DNA of 14,638 nucleotides from UBA5109 sp038148435 (GTDB lineage: Bacteria > Pseudomonadota > Gammaproteobacteria > Pseudomonadales > Pseudohongiellaceae): the NCBI GenBank assembly GCA_038148435.1, contig JAYQVM010000039.1:1-14638 (forward strand), written 5' to 3'. The notes below the pieces were generated by a model. The model searched no databases and was not told where the DNA came from. It saw only the letters and a program-made list of their open reading frames with translations. Made by a program: the position numbers and the translations under genes. The first letter of the stretch is position 1. Each line of letters starts with the position of its first letter. Of this stretch, positions 1 to 6,635 are shown in pieces.

Positions 1-968
1 GCAACATTTCTTTTTCGGAAACGGCACTGCGCACTATCAGTCTGGAACTGGATGCAGTTGCAGCGCTCAAGAACCGAATTAATCCGGATTTTGAAAGGGC
101 CTGCTCGCTGGTACTAAATTGCTCCGGTCGCACCATTGTCATGGGCATCGGCAAATCCGGCCATATTGCCAAAAAAATTGCTGCCACCCTGGCTAGTACA
201 GGAACACCGGCTTATTTCGTTCATCCTGCTGAAGCCAGCCATGGTGATATAGGCATGATCACCACAAATGATGTGGTACTTGCCCTCTCAAACTCAGGTA
301 TAACAGAAGAAATCCTGACTATACTGGCTGTGCTCAAGCGTAAAGGCGTTCCTCTAATAAGCATGTGCGGAAATGCAAACTCACCTCTGGCTAAAAGCGC
401 CTACGTGAATCTTGATGCCAGCGTGTCCCAGGAAGCCTGCCCACTGGGCCTGGCACCCACCACCAGTACTACAGTAGCGCTGGTGCTTGGCGATGCACTG
501 GCCATGGCCTTGCTGGAAGCCCGGGGCTTTACCGCTGAAGATTTCGCCTTTTCCCATCCGGGTGGCAATCTGGGACGTCGATTATTACTCAAGGTTAGTG
601 ATGTCATGCATCAGGGCAAGGATATTCCAGTGGTAGATAAAGACATGCCCGTCAGTGAAGCTCTGATTGAAATGAGCGCCAAAAAACTCGGCTTGACCAC
701 CGTTAAGGATCACAAGGGCAAACTGTGTGGTATTTTTACGGACGGTGACCTGCGCCGTTTTCTTGATCAGAAGCTTGACCTGCAAAGCACTCATATCGGT
801 GAGGTGATGACAGGCAGCTTTCGCGCCATTGCAGAAAATGCATTAGCCTCAGAAGCCGCAAAATTAATGCAGGACAATGAAATATACTCGCTGGTTGTCT
901 TGAATGCCGAACAGCAACTCAGCGGCATCGTGACCATGCATGACCTCTTAAAAGCCAACGTGGTGTAA
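1..968 (+). CDS. kdsD: D-arabinose 5-phosphate isomerase KdsD (5'-truncated by window)
   Basis: Interconverts D-ribulose 5-phosphate and D-arabinose 5-phosphate in the cytoplasm, the first committed step towards Kdo for LPS inner core. The reading frame is open from base 3 and gives 321 residues before TAA; the E. coli protein has 328, so only a handful of N-terminal residues lie outside the window. The first in-window ATG (141) is internal and lies in the SIS domain, so it is not the real start. Visible features are the SIS phosphosugar-binding domain (GIGKSGHI, then ALSNSG and EACPLGLAPT), the SHPGGNLGRRLL segment carrying the conserved catalytic-region His, and a C-terminal CBS pair (IFTDGDLRRF; SGIVTMHDLL). 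The next gene, kdsC, starts 2 nt after the stop and acts in the same pathway. Assignment is by close family resemblance and synteny. Confidence 0.96.
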   Translation, partial: NISFSETALRTISLELDAVAALKNRINPDFERACSLVLNCSGRTIVMGIGKSGHIAKKIAATLASTGTPAYFVHPAEASHGDIGMITTNDVVLALSNSGITEEILTILAVLKRKGVPLISMCGNANSPLAKSAYVNLDASVSQEACPLGLAPTTSTTVALVLGDALAMALLEARGFTAEDFAFSHPGGNLGRRLLLKVSDVMHQGKDIPVVDKDMPVSEALIEMSAKKLGLTTVKDHKGKLCGIFTDGDLRRFLDQKLDLQSTHIGEVMTGSFRAIAENALASEAAKLMQDNEIYSLVVLNAEQQLSGIVTMHDLLKANVV

Positions 969-970
969 AC

Positions 971-1504
971 ATGCAGGACTTCTCCCGTGAAATTCAGGAA
1001 AAAGCGCGTCACATAAAACTGTTAGTGCTGGATGTTGATGGTGTTCTCAGTGACGGTAAGCTCTATTACAGTGAGAGTGGTGATGAAATCAAAAGCTTCA
1101 ACATTCTTGATGGGCAAGGAATAAAACTGCTGCTCAATAATCACATAGAGGTTGCTATTATCACCAAACGGGAATCCAAGATTGTCAGCCGCCGCGCCAA
1201 GGAACTGGGTATAAACACTCTTGTGCAGGGTAGTCAATCGAAACTGCCGGCACTCGATGATTTGCTTCAGGAACTCAAGCTGGGCTATCAGGAAACTGCC
1301 TATATTGGTGATGACCTGCCGGATCTTGCGTGCATGCGACGCGTTGGGTTTGCCGTTACAGTTCCAAATGCCCATCCGGTTTTGCAGCAATATGCACTTT
1401 GCTGCACACAGCGACACGGCGGGGAAGGTGCTGTAAGGGAGATATGTGATCTGATTCTGCAGGCTCAGGACAAGTTAGACCGAGCCATTGAGCCCTACCT
1501 TTAA
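971..1504 (+). CDS. kdsC: 3-deoxy-D-manno-octulosonate 8-phosphate phosphatase KdsC
   Basis: HAD-superfamily phosphatase that removes phosphate from Kdo 8-phosphate to release Kdo. The 177-residue length matches the compact C0-type KdsC, which works as a tetramer. HAD motifs are in order: DVDGVLSDG with nucleophile D21 and acid/base D23; motif II at AIITKRES (about 62-69); motif III Lys in QGSQSK (86-91); motif IV GDDLPD (113-118). The C-terminal HGGEGAVREICDLIL tail is typical of KdsC. Oddity: motif II normally reads ITGR, whereas here Gly is replaced by Lys (K66, codon AAA). All other catalytic residues are present, so the enzyme is probably active. The ATG lies 2 nt after the kdsD stop and 2 nt separate its stop from lptC, so co-transcription and coupling are likely. 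Confidence 0.95.
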   Translation: MQDFSREIQEKARHIKLLVLDVDGVLSDGKLYYSESGDEIKSFNILDGQGIKLLLNNHIEVAIITKRESKIVSRRAKELGINTLVQGSQSKLPALDDLLQELKLGYQETAYIGDDLPDLACMRRVGFAVTVPNAHPVLQQYALCCTQRHGGEGAVREICDLILQAQDKLDRAIEPYL

Positions 1505-1506
1505 AG

Positions 1507-2070
1507 ATGCCCAAGCGCAACCTGCTCTTAATAGTTTCTTTTATTGTACTGTTTTATCTGTTTTACAGTGCAATGGATGAAACAGCCGATTCAGTATTAA
1601 GCGGTAGTCCGGTAGACCAGAATTTTGATTATTACATGAGTGTCATCGATAGCACGCGTTTCAGTGCTGATGGAAACTCGCTCTATCGATTGCAGGCCGA
1701 GCGGATACAGCACTATCCTCAACCAGAACTGACCAGTATTGAGATGCCGCGTTTGATCTTTTATGTTGATGAAGCCGGTCCGTGGTTCCTCAGTGCAGCA
1801 TATGGCACAATACAGCAGGATGCTCAACGCGCGGAAGACAAACTAGAATTATCAGAGAATGTTATTGTCCAACATACTGATAATCGAGGTGAGACTCATA
1901 ATATTTACACGGAAGCATTGACGATCTATCTCGACAGCCGAATACTGACGACAGATCAGGATGTCCTGATGGAATCCAGCAACCGGGAAATCAGTAGCCA
2001 GGGCATGACTGCCGATTTATTCGGCAAACACCTTACATTTTTAGGCAATGTCCAGGGTCGCTATGACTAG
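1507..2070 (+). CDS. lptC: LPS export protein LptC (inner-membrane bitopic component)
   Basis: LptC anchors in the inner membrane, contacts LptF/G and passes LPS from the LptB2FG extractor to periplasmic LptA. The 187-residue protein has a short basic start (MPKRN), one transmembrane helix (about residues 5-22) and a periplasmic beta-jellyroll domain. The segment YYMSVIDSTRFSADGNSLYR followed by LQAERIQHYP is a typical LptC opening, and TADLFGKHLTFLGNVQGRYD is a typical family end. It starts 2 nt after kdsC and its 3' end overlaps the preferred lptA start by 8 nt. Family sequence identity is low in general, so the call rests on the N-terminal anchor, the conserved motifs, and its position between kdsC and lptA. 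Confidence 0.93.
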   Translation: MPKRNLLLIVSFIVLFYLFYSAMDETADSVLSGSPVDQNFDYYMSVIDSTRFSADGNSLYRLQAERIQHYPQPELTSIEMPRLIFYVDEAGPWFLSAAYGTIQQDAQRAEDKLELSENVIVQHTDNRGETHNIYTEALTIYLDSRILTTDQDVLMESSNREISSQGMTADLFGKHLTFLGNVQGRYD

Positions 2071-2563
2071 ATTGAACACTACCGAAATCATGATCAGCCT
2101 TCTACTGTTGCCCGTTGCAGTGCTGGCTTTGCCTGATGACTTTAACCAGGATTTGCTATCGAGCTGCCCGGCGCTGAGTGAATCTTTCCTAGATCAGGGA
2201 CTAGAAATCTGTCGAGGCTCAGAAGCCCAGCCGGCTGAAATCACCCAAGGCAGCCTGCGTTTAAGAGGTCTTGAAATCACCATCGAACGGGTACAGGGCG
2301 TTATTCAGCAGGTTACTGCAACTGGCTCTCCGGCCAGTTTCCAGCAGCAACCTGCCATTGATCAGGCCACCGTTTATGCTAATGGCGAAAGAATTATCTT
2401 TGACAACACCAATCAGACCATCATGATAGAGGGTCAAGCCTCCTTCTCGCAGGAAGGGACCATTGATACCACTGCTGCCCGTATTGATTATGACATAACT
2501 AATCGCAAGCTGGATGCCACCCAGATGAATATGGTCATTCCTGCACAGCCTAATGCCCCTTGA
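2063..2563 (+). CDS. lptA: LPS-transport periplasmic protein LptA (divergent N-terminal part)
   Basis: LptA forms the periplasmic bridge that carries LPS from LptC to LptD. I chose the ATG at 2063, giving 166 residues, because AGGG lies 5 nt upstream and a good signal peptide follows (MTRLNTTEIMISLLLLPVAVLA, cleavage probably before LPDD). An in-frame ATG at 2048 would add five residues. TQGSLRLRG and the repeating beta-strand pattern up to residue about 155 fit the OstA/LptA fold. The region just after the signal peptide is unusual: the common QPIxIxAD-type strand is replaced by QDLLSSCPALSE, with two cysteines (C35, C50) that could form a periplasmic disulfide. The -1 frame over 2155-2178 reads AIELPGAE, closer to the family. 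Overlaps lptC by 8 nt and lptB by 4 nt. Confidence 0.85.
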   Translation: MTRLNTTEIMISLLLLPVAVLALPDDFNQDLLSSCPALSESFLDQGLEICRGSEAQPAEITQGSLRLRGLEITIERVQGVIQQVTATGSPASFQQQPAIDQATVYANGERIIFDNTNQTIMIEGQASFSQEGTIDTTAARIDYDITNRKLDATQMNMVIPAQPNAP

Positions 2564-3300
2564 ATACGCACCCTGTTAGAACACTCAGTGTCCACAAGCT
2601 GGCAAAGTCCTACAGGGGACGTCAGGTCGTTAGGGATGTCTCTCTGACTGTCAAAAGTGGGCAGATCGTTGGTCTGTTAGGCCCCAATGGCGCAGGCAAA
2701 ACCACCTCCTTCTATATGATAATTGGCCTGGTAAAAGCCGATCATGGTGAAGTCTTTATTGACCAGGAGGATATCTCAAAATCACCCATGCATGAACGGG
2801 CGCACAAGGGTCTGAGCTATCTCCCCCAGGAAGCATCGATTTTTCGTAAGCTTACGGTCAGAGATAACATCATGGCCATTCTGGAAACCCGAGCCGAGCT
2901 TGATAGTCATGCCCGCATCCAGCTTTGTCGGCAGTTGCTGCAGGACTTTCGTGTCATCCATCTTGAGAACAGTCTGGGGATGAGTCTATCCGGCGGCGAG
3001 CGACGCCGCGTTGAAATCGCCCGGGCACTGGCAACCGAACCGGATTTCATCCTGCTGGATGAGCCTTTTGCTGGCGTCGATCCGATTTCGGTTGGTGATA
3101 TCAAGCAAATAATTCGTGATTTGAGTGCCCGCAATATTGGCATCCTTATCACCGATCATAATGTGCGGGAAACCCTCGATATCTGTGAGCTGGCCTACAT
3201 CGTTAATGAAGGCAGCATTCTGGCAACCGGAGACCCCACCAGCATCCTCAGCAATGAAGAGGTCAAGAGCGTTTATCTGGGCCACGAATTTCGTATTTGA
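2560..3300 (+). CDS. lptB: LPS export ABC transporter ATPase LptB
   Basis: Cytoplasmic ATPase of the LptB2FG complex that extracts LPS from the inner membrane. The 246 residues contain, in order, Walker A GPNGAGKT (41-48), the Q-loop stretch LPQEASIFRKL, the ABC signature LSGGE, Walker B FILLDEP, the D-loop AGVDP and the switch His in TDH; the protein ends VYLGHEFRI. These are nearly the same as in E. coli LptB. The start is TTG at 2560: an in-frame TAA lies at 2551-2553 and no other start codon precedes the conserved core. TTG overlaps the lptA stop as TTGA, so translation probably depends on reinitiation after lptA; no clear Shine-Dalgarno is seen. The partner permeases LptF/LptG are not in the window, as is usual. 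Confidence 0.96.
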   Translation: MNTHPVRTLSVHKLAKSYRGRQVVRDVSLTVKSGQIVGLLGPNGAGKTTSFYMIIGLVKADHGEVFIDQEDISKSPMHERAHKGLSYLPQEASIFRKLTVRDNIMAILETRAELDSHARIQLCRQLLQDFRVIHLENSLGMSLSGGERRRVEIARALATEPDFILLDEPFAGVDPISVGDIKQIIRDLSARNIGILITDHNVRETLDICELAYIVNEGSILATGDPTSILSNEEVKSVYLGHEFRI

Positions 3301-3325
3301 CAGCCATCAAGCAGGCAGCCGGTAT

Positions 3326-3342
3326 CGGTATGATACTTGCAT
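3326..3342 (+). promoter_or_regulatory. Candidate sigma-54 (-24/-12) promoter upstream of rpoN
   Basis: The sequence CGGTATGATACTTGCAT has GG at 3327-3328 and GC at 3339-3340 with exactly 10 bases between, the diagnostic GG-N10-GC spacing. The -12 half TTGCA is complete, while the -24 half matches 4 of 7 positions of TGGCACG. It would start transcripts near 3352, about 66 nt before the rpoN ATG. It overlaps a small inverted repeat (GTATC/GATAC). No activator site was identified, and a chance match is possible. Confidence 0.35.
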
Positions 3343-3417
3343 GATCTTTGCTATATTGCACTGACTGTTAATCAGCACAGGATGTCTAAAACAGCTGTGT
3401 AATAGAACCTGGCAAAC

Positions 3418-4902
3418 ATGAAATTATCGCTCCAACTCAAACTGGGCCAGCAACTTACCATGACCCCGCAATTGCAGCAGGCGATTCGCCTCCTGCAACT
3501 CTCCACGCTGGACTTGCAGCAGGAAATCCAGGAAGTCATGGAAAGCAATCCCATGCTGGAAATTGAGGAATCCCAGAATGAGGATGACAGGGAAAATTCC
3601 GACACCGACGATTATCGGGACAAATCATCATCGACTCATGACGAATCAGAGGAAAGCGTACAGGATCTGTCCGCTTACGACTGGGAAGATAACAACATTC
3701 CTGAAGAACTTTCCGTCGACAGCTCCTGGGAAGATATCTATATCAACACCGCCCCCAGCAGTCATGCCGCCCAAGACTATGATGACAGCGATTTTGAATC
3801 TCGCAACACTAAAGCTGAAAGCCTGCAGGACCACCTGAACTGGCAACTCAATCTCACGCCGATGTCAGACAGTGATCGTCTTATTGCCACTGCCATCATC
3901 GACGCCATTGACCCCAGTGGCCAACTGGCATCTAGCATCGAGTCCATCCATGCCAGCCTGATACGCGAACTCAATATCGACGAGGAAGAGGTGCTGGCGG
4001 TGCTGCATCGTATTCAGCAGCTTGATCCGGTTGGTGTGGGTTACCGGGACCTACAGGAATGTCTTAGCCTGCAATTGAACCATTACAACCAGGACTTTGC
4101 AGGTTACTCGAGTGCCCGCAAGATCGTTAATGAATTTCTATCACAACTGGCCTCTCATGATTACGCCTACATCATGAAGCGCCTGAAAATCAAAGAGCCT
4201 GAACTAAAGGATGCCCTGCAAATCATACTTTCCCTGAATCCGAAGCCCGGCTCTGAAATCACCCCCTTGGATGCTGCCTATGTGATTCCGGATGTTTTTG
4301 TCTCCAAGCAGAACGGGCGCTGGAAAGTGGAGCTGAATCCCGATAGTACCCCGTCCATTCGGGTCAATCCCGAATATGCAGCTCTGGTCAATCGACAGGA
4401 CTCCGGGGCTGATTTAAACTTTCTCAAGGATAACCTGCAGGAAGCCCGCTGGTTTATCAAAAGCCTGCAAAGCAGAAATGAGACGCTGATGAAAGTTGCC
4501 AGCAAAATTGTCGAACATCAGCGTGGCTTCCTGGATTTCGGTGAAGAAGCTATGAAACCGCTGGTGCTGCACGATATTGCCGAAGCAATCGGTATGCATG
4601 AATCAACCATCTCACGCGTCACTACCCAAAAATTTATGCACACCCCTCGCGGCATCTTTGAATTGAAATATTTTTTCTCTAGCCATGTCACCACCCAGGA
4701 AGGCGGAGAGTGCTCCTCTACTGCGATCCGGGCCCTGATCAAGAAGCTTGTTGCCGCCGAAAACCCGCAAAAACCCTTGAGTGATAGTAAAATTACTTCA
4801 CTTTTGGGGGAACAAGGTATTAATATTGCGCGCCGTACCATTGCGAAATACAGGGAATCCCTGTCCATCTCACCTTCAAATGAAAGGAAACGCCTACTTT
4901 AG
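3418..4902 (+). CDS. rpoN: RNA polymerase sigma-54 factor RpoN
   Basis: Alternative sigma factor that directs RNA polymerase to -24/-12 promoters activated by enhancer-binding ATPases. Its 494 residues are slightly longer than E. coli RpoN (477). Region I is present (MKLSLQLKLGQQLTMTPQLQ to about residue 48, Gln- and Leu-rich), followed by an unusually acidic, Ser/Asp/Glu-rich region II (about 50-125), which accounts for the extra length. The core-binding region follows, then the helix-turn-helix (LHDIAEAIGMHESTISRVTT, from about 384) and the RpoN box ARRTIAKYRE (471-480, conservative Val to Ile change against the usual ARRTVAKYRE). It lies 117 bp after lptB and 52 bp before ptsN, the usual neighbourhood. 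There is no strong Shine-Dalgarno before the ATG. Confidence 0.97.
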   Translation: MKLSLQLKLGQQLTMTPQLQQAIRLLQLSTLDLQQEIQEVMESNPMLEIEESQNEDDRENSDTDDYRDKSSSTHDESEESVQDLSAYDWEDNNIPEELSVDSSWEDIYINTAPSSHAAQDYDDSDFESRNTKAESLQDHLNWQLNLTPMSDSDRLIATAIIDAIDPSGQLASSIESIHASLIRELNIDEEEVLAVLHRIQQLDPVGVGYRDLQECLSLQLNHYNQDFAGYSSARKIVNEFLSQLASHDYAYIMKRLKIKEPELKDALQIILSLNPKPGSEITPLDAAYVIPDVFVSKQNGRWKVELNPDSTPSIRVNPEYAALVNRQDSGADLNFLKDNLQEARWFIKSLQSRNETLMKVASKIVEHQRGFLDFGEEAMKPLVLHDIAEAIGMHESTISRVTTQKFMHTPRGIFELKYFFSSHVTTQEGGECSSTAIRALIKKLVAAENPQKPLSDSKITSLLGEQGINIARRTIAKYRESLSISPSNERKRLL

Positions 4903-4954
4903 GCCAGACAGCAAGCGGCCTGTAGACAGAATTAACAAATAAAACCAAGTCAAC

Positions 4955-5422
4955 ATGCTGCTAGAAACCATCATCAGCCCCGACCTTACTTTTTGTAATG
5001 TGGAGGGAGTGAGCAAGAAACGGCTCCTGGAAACCAGTGCCGAACTGATCGCCAGCAAAGTGGATATCGATGCTGACGAAGTCTATGAGGCCCTGATTGC
5101 CCGTGAGCAGTTGGGTAGTACTGGGCTTGGAAATGGTATTGCCATCCCGCATTGCCGGGTTCCCAAGTGCAAGAAAACAGTCGGCTGCCTCATAAAGCTG
5201 GGGTTACCTATCGATTTTGATGCAATTGACCAGAAACCAGTTGACCTGCTGTTTTTCTTGCTGGTCCCAGAAAATACAATTGAGGGTCACCTTGAAGTCC
5301 TACGTACACTGGCAGAGTTATTCAAGAATCCAAGCTACTGTGAAGGCCTGCGCAAAAGCCAGACTGACAGCGATCTGTTTACCGCCGCCATGCGAACACC
5401 GGACGACCTAACCAGAAATTGA
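4955..5422 (+). CDS. ptsN: Nitrogen-PTS regulatory protein EIIA-Ntr (PtsN)
   Basis: Phosphoryl acceptor of the regulatory nitrogen PTS, which in other gammaproteobacteria links nitrogen state to K+ homeostasis and stress responses. It is 155 residues long with one EIIA type-2 fold. The active-site region REQLGSTGLGNGIAIPHCRV places the phosphorylated His at residue 66, and DAIDQKPVDLLFFLLVPE is the other family hallmark. The gene starts 52 bp after rpoN with no hpf between, which is unusual for this cluster. The short gap contains an inverted repeat (AGGCC at 4901-4905, GGCCT at 4917-4921) but no T-run, so readthrough from rpoN is likely. Phosphoryl donor NPr is encoded two genes downstream; the first enzyme EI-Ntr (PtsP) is not in the window. 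Confidence 0.96.
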   Translation: MLLETIISPDLTFCNVEGVSKKRLLETSAELIASKVDIDADEVYEALIAREQLGSTGLGNGIAIPHCRVPKCKKTVGCLIKLGLPIDFDAIDQKPVDLLFFLLVPENTIEGHLEVLRTLAELFKNPSYCEGLRKSQTDSDLFTAAMRTPDDLTRN

Positions 5423-5424
5423 CC

Positions 5425-5452
5425 TTTCCTAGTAACGAGATACACATATAAT
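5425..5452 (+). promoter_or_regulatory. Candidate sigma-70 promoter for rapZ-ptsO
   Basis: A consensus -10 hexamer TATAAT lies at 5447-5452, in the 64-bp gap between ptsN and rapZ. A weak -35, TTTCCT at 5425-5430 (3 of 6 matches), sits 16 bp upstream. Transcription would begin near 5459 and give a leader of about 28 nt. This would let rapZ-ptsO be expressed apart from rpoN-ptsN. Confidence 0.4.
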
Positions 5453-5486
5453 AGGTGCTTCCTGTTTCAAGCAAGCAAGTGTTTAC

Positions 5487-6350
5487 ATGAAGCTCATTAT
5501 TATCAGTGGTCGGTCAGGCTCGGGTAAAAGTACATGTCTGCATGTGTTGGAGGATCTGGGCTACTATTGTGTGGATAACATGCCTGGCAGCCTGCTGGCC
5601 TCCCTAGTCGAGCGTATCACTCTAGAAAGCAACCAAAAGCTAAATAAAGTCGCTGTGGGTATTGATGCCAGAAACCTATCCAGCGACCTTAGCCAGTTTG
5701 AGGCTATCCATGACCGCCTCATTGCCAGCGATATCCAGTTACAGATCATCTTTCTGGATGCCGATACTAACACGCTGCTCAAACGCTTCAGCGAGACCCG
5801 ACGAAAGCACCCCCTTAGCAATTCTAAGCTCGGCTTGCTGGAGGCCATCAATCTTGAAAAAGAGCTTCTTCTTTCGATTGCCAACCTGGCCAGCCTAACC
5901 ATTGATACCAGCAGCCTTACCCTGCAAAACCTCCGTGATATCGTGCGTGAGCAAATTGCAGAACATAAAGCCAATAAGCTGACCCTTCAGTTTCAGTCTT
6001 TTGGTTTTAAGCATGGCATCCCGATTGATGCTGACATGGTGTTTGATGTGCGCTGTCTGCCCAATCCCTATTGGGTCGGCAGCCTTCGAGGCCTCACTGG
6101 ACTTAATCAGGAAGTGGTGGATTACCTGGAATCCCTAACTGAAGTATTAAAAATGTTTAATGATATCAAAGGCTTTCTCGAAACTTGGATCCCAAGTTTC
6201 GAACAGAATAACCGCAGCTACATTACCGTAGCACTGGGCTGTACCGGCGGCCAGCACCGCTCGGTCTTTCTATCAGAAAAACTTAAGAAGCATTTCTCGC
6301 AAACAATAAGTAATATACAGGTTCGTCATAGAGAACTGAGTAATTTCTAG
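5487..6350 (+). CDS. rapZ: RNase adapter / nucleotide-binding protein RapZ (YvcJ family)
   Basis: In E. coli RapZ senses glucosamine 6-phosphate and delivers small RNA GlmZ to RNase E, controlling GlmS and cell-envelope precursor supply; outside enterobacteria the RNA target is often unknown. The 287 residues show a P-loop (GRSGSGKST, 8-16), LEDLGYYCVDNMP, DADTNTLLKRFSETRRKHPL (91-110), and the C-terminal domain with SFGFKHGIPIDADMVFDVR (171-189), LPNPYW and GCTGGQHRSV (251-260). The protein ends RHRELSNF and so lacks the basic tail used for RNA binding in E. coli, which raises doubt about the same RNA partner. The gene contains a perfect 11-bp inverted repeat (6178-6202). ptsO follows after 18 nt. 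Its own TATAAT box lies upstream. Confidence 0.96.
   Translation: MKLIIISGRSGSGKSTCLHVLEDLGYYCVDNMPGSLLASLVERITLESNQKLNKVAVGIDARNLSSDLSQFEAIHDRLIASDIQLQIIFLDADTNTLLKRFSETRRKHPLSNSKLGLLEAINLEKELLLSIANLASLTIDTSSLTLQNLRDIVREQIAEHKANKLTLQFQSFGFKHGIPIDADMVFDVRCLPNPYWVGSLRGLTGLNQEVVDYLESLTEVLKMFNDIKGFLETWIPSFEQNNRSYITVALGCTGGQHRSVFLSEKLKKHFSQTISNIQVRHRELSNF
6178..6202. repeat. Perfect 11-bp inverted repeat with 3-nt loop inside rapZ
   Basis: The left arm TCGAAACTTGG (6178-6188) and right arm CCAAGTTTCGA (6192-6202) are exact reverse complements separated by ATC. As RNA it would form a compact hairpin within the rapZ message, over codons for the segment around LETWIPSFEQ. No T-run follows on either strand, so it is not a normal intrinsic terminator. 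Protein sequence there matches the family, so the hairpin is encoded through codon choice or chance. Confidence 0.85.
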
Positions 6351-6368
6351 GACCGTTCTGCCAAGACC

Positions 6369-6635
6369 ATGATCGAAGATAGAATAACTATCAATAACAA
6401 AGCTGGTCTGCATGCCCGTGCAGCTGCCAAGCTCGTTGAAACGATAAGTAATTTTGACTGCCAAATTGAAATTGGCACTCATGAAAAGATGGTAGACGGT
6501 AAGAGTATTCTCTCCATCATGTTACTAGCTGCATCACCCGGTACAGTTCTTGATGTAAAAGTCGACGGCAATGATGAACTGGAAGCTCTTTCAGCCATCA
6601 CCGCACTGGTTGCAAATAACTTCGACGAAGACTAG
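6369..6635 (+). CDS. ptsO: Phosphocarrier protein NPr of the nitrogen PTS
   Basis: HPr-like carrier that moves phosphate from EI-Ntr to EIIA-Ntr. Its 88 residues are the normal length. The active-site motif NKAGLHARAAAKLVE places phosphorylatable His at residue 15, and KSILSIMLLAASPG is the second conserved helix region (the NPr version of the HPr regulatory-Ser segment). Also known as npr. It begins 18 nt after rapZ, completing the rapZ-ptsO pair, with ptsN just upstream. The TAG stop at 6633-6635 is immediately followed by the stop codon of the opposite-strand antiporter gene, so there is no room for a terminator between them. Confidence 0.96.
   Translation: MIEDRITINNKAGLHARAAAKLVETISNFDCQIEIGTHEKMVDGKSILSIMLLAASPGTVLDVKVDGNDELEALSAITALVANNFDED

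Noticed and set aside
141..968. KdsD starting at the ATG at 141
   Set aside because: The frame is open back to base 3 and those 46 upstream residues align with the KdsD N-terminus; 141 is an internal Met in the SIS domain.
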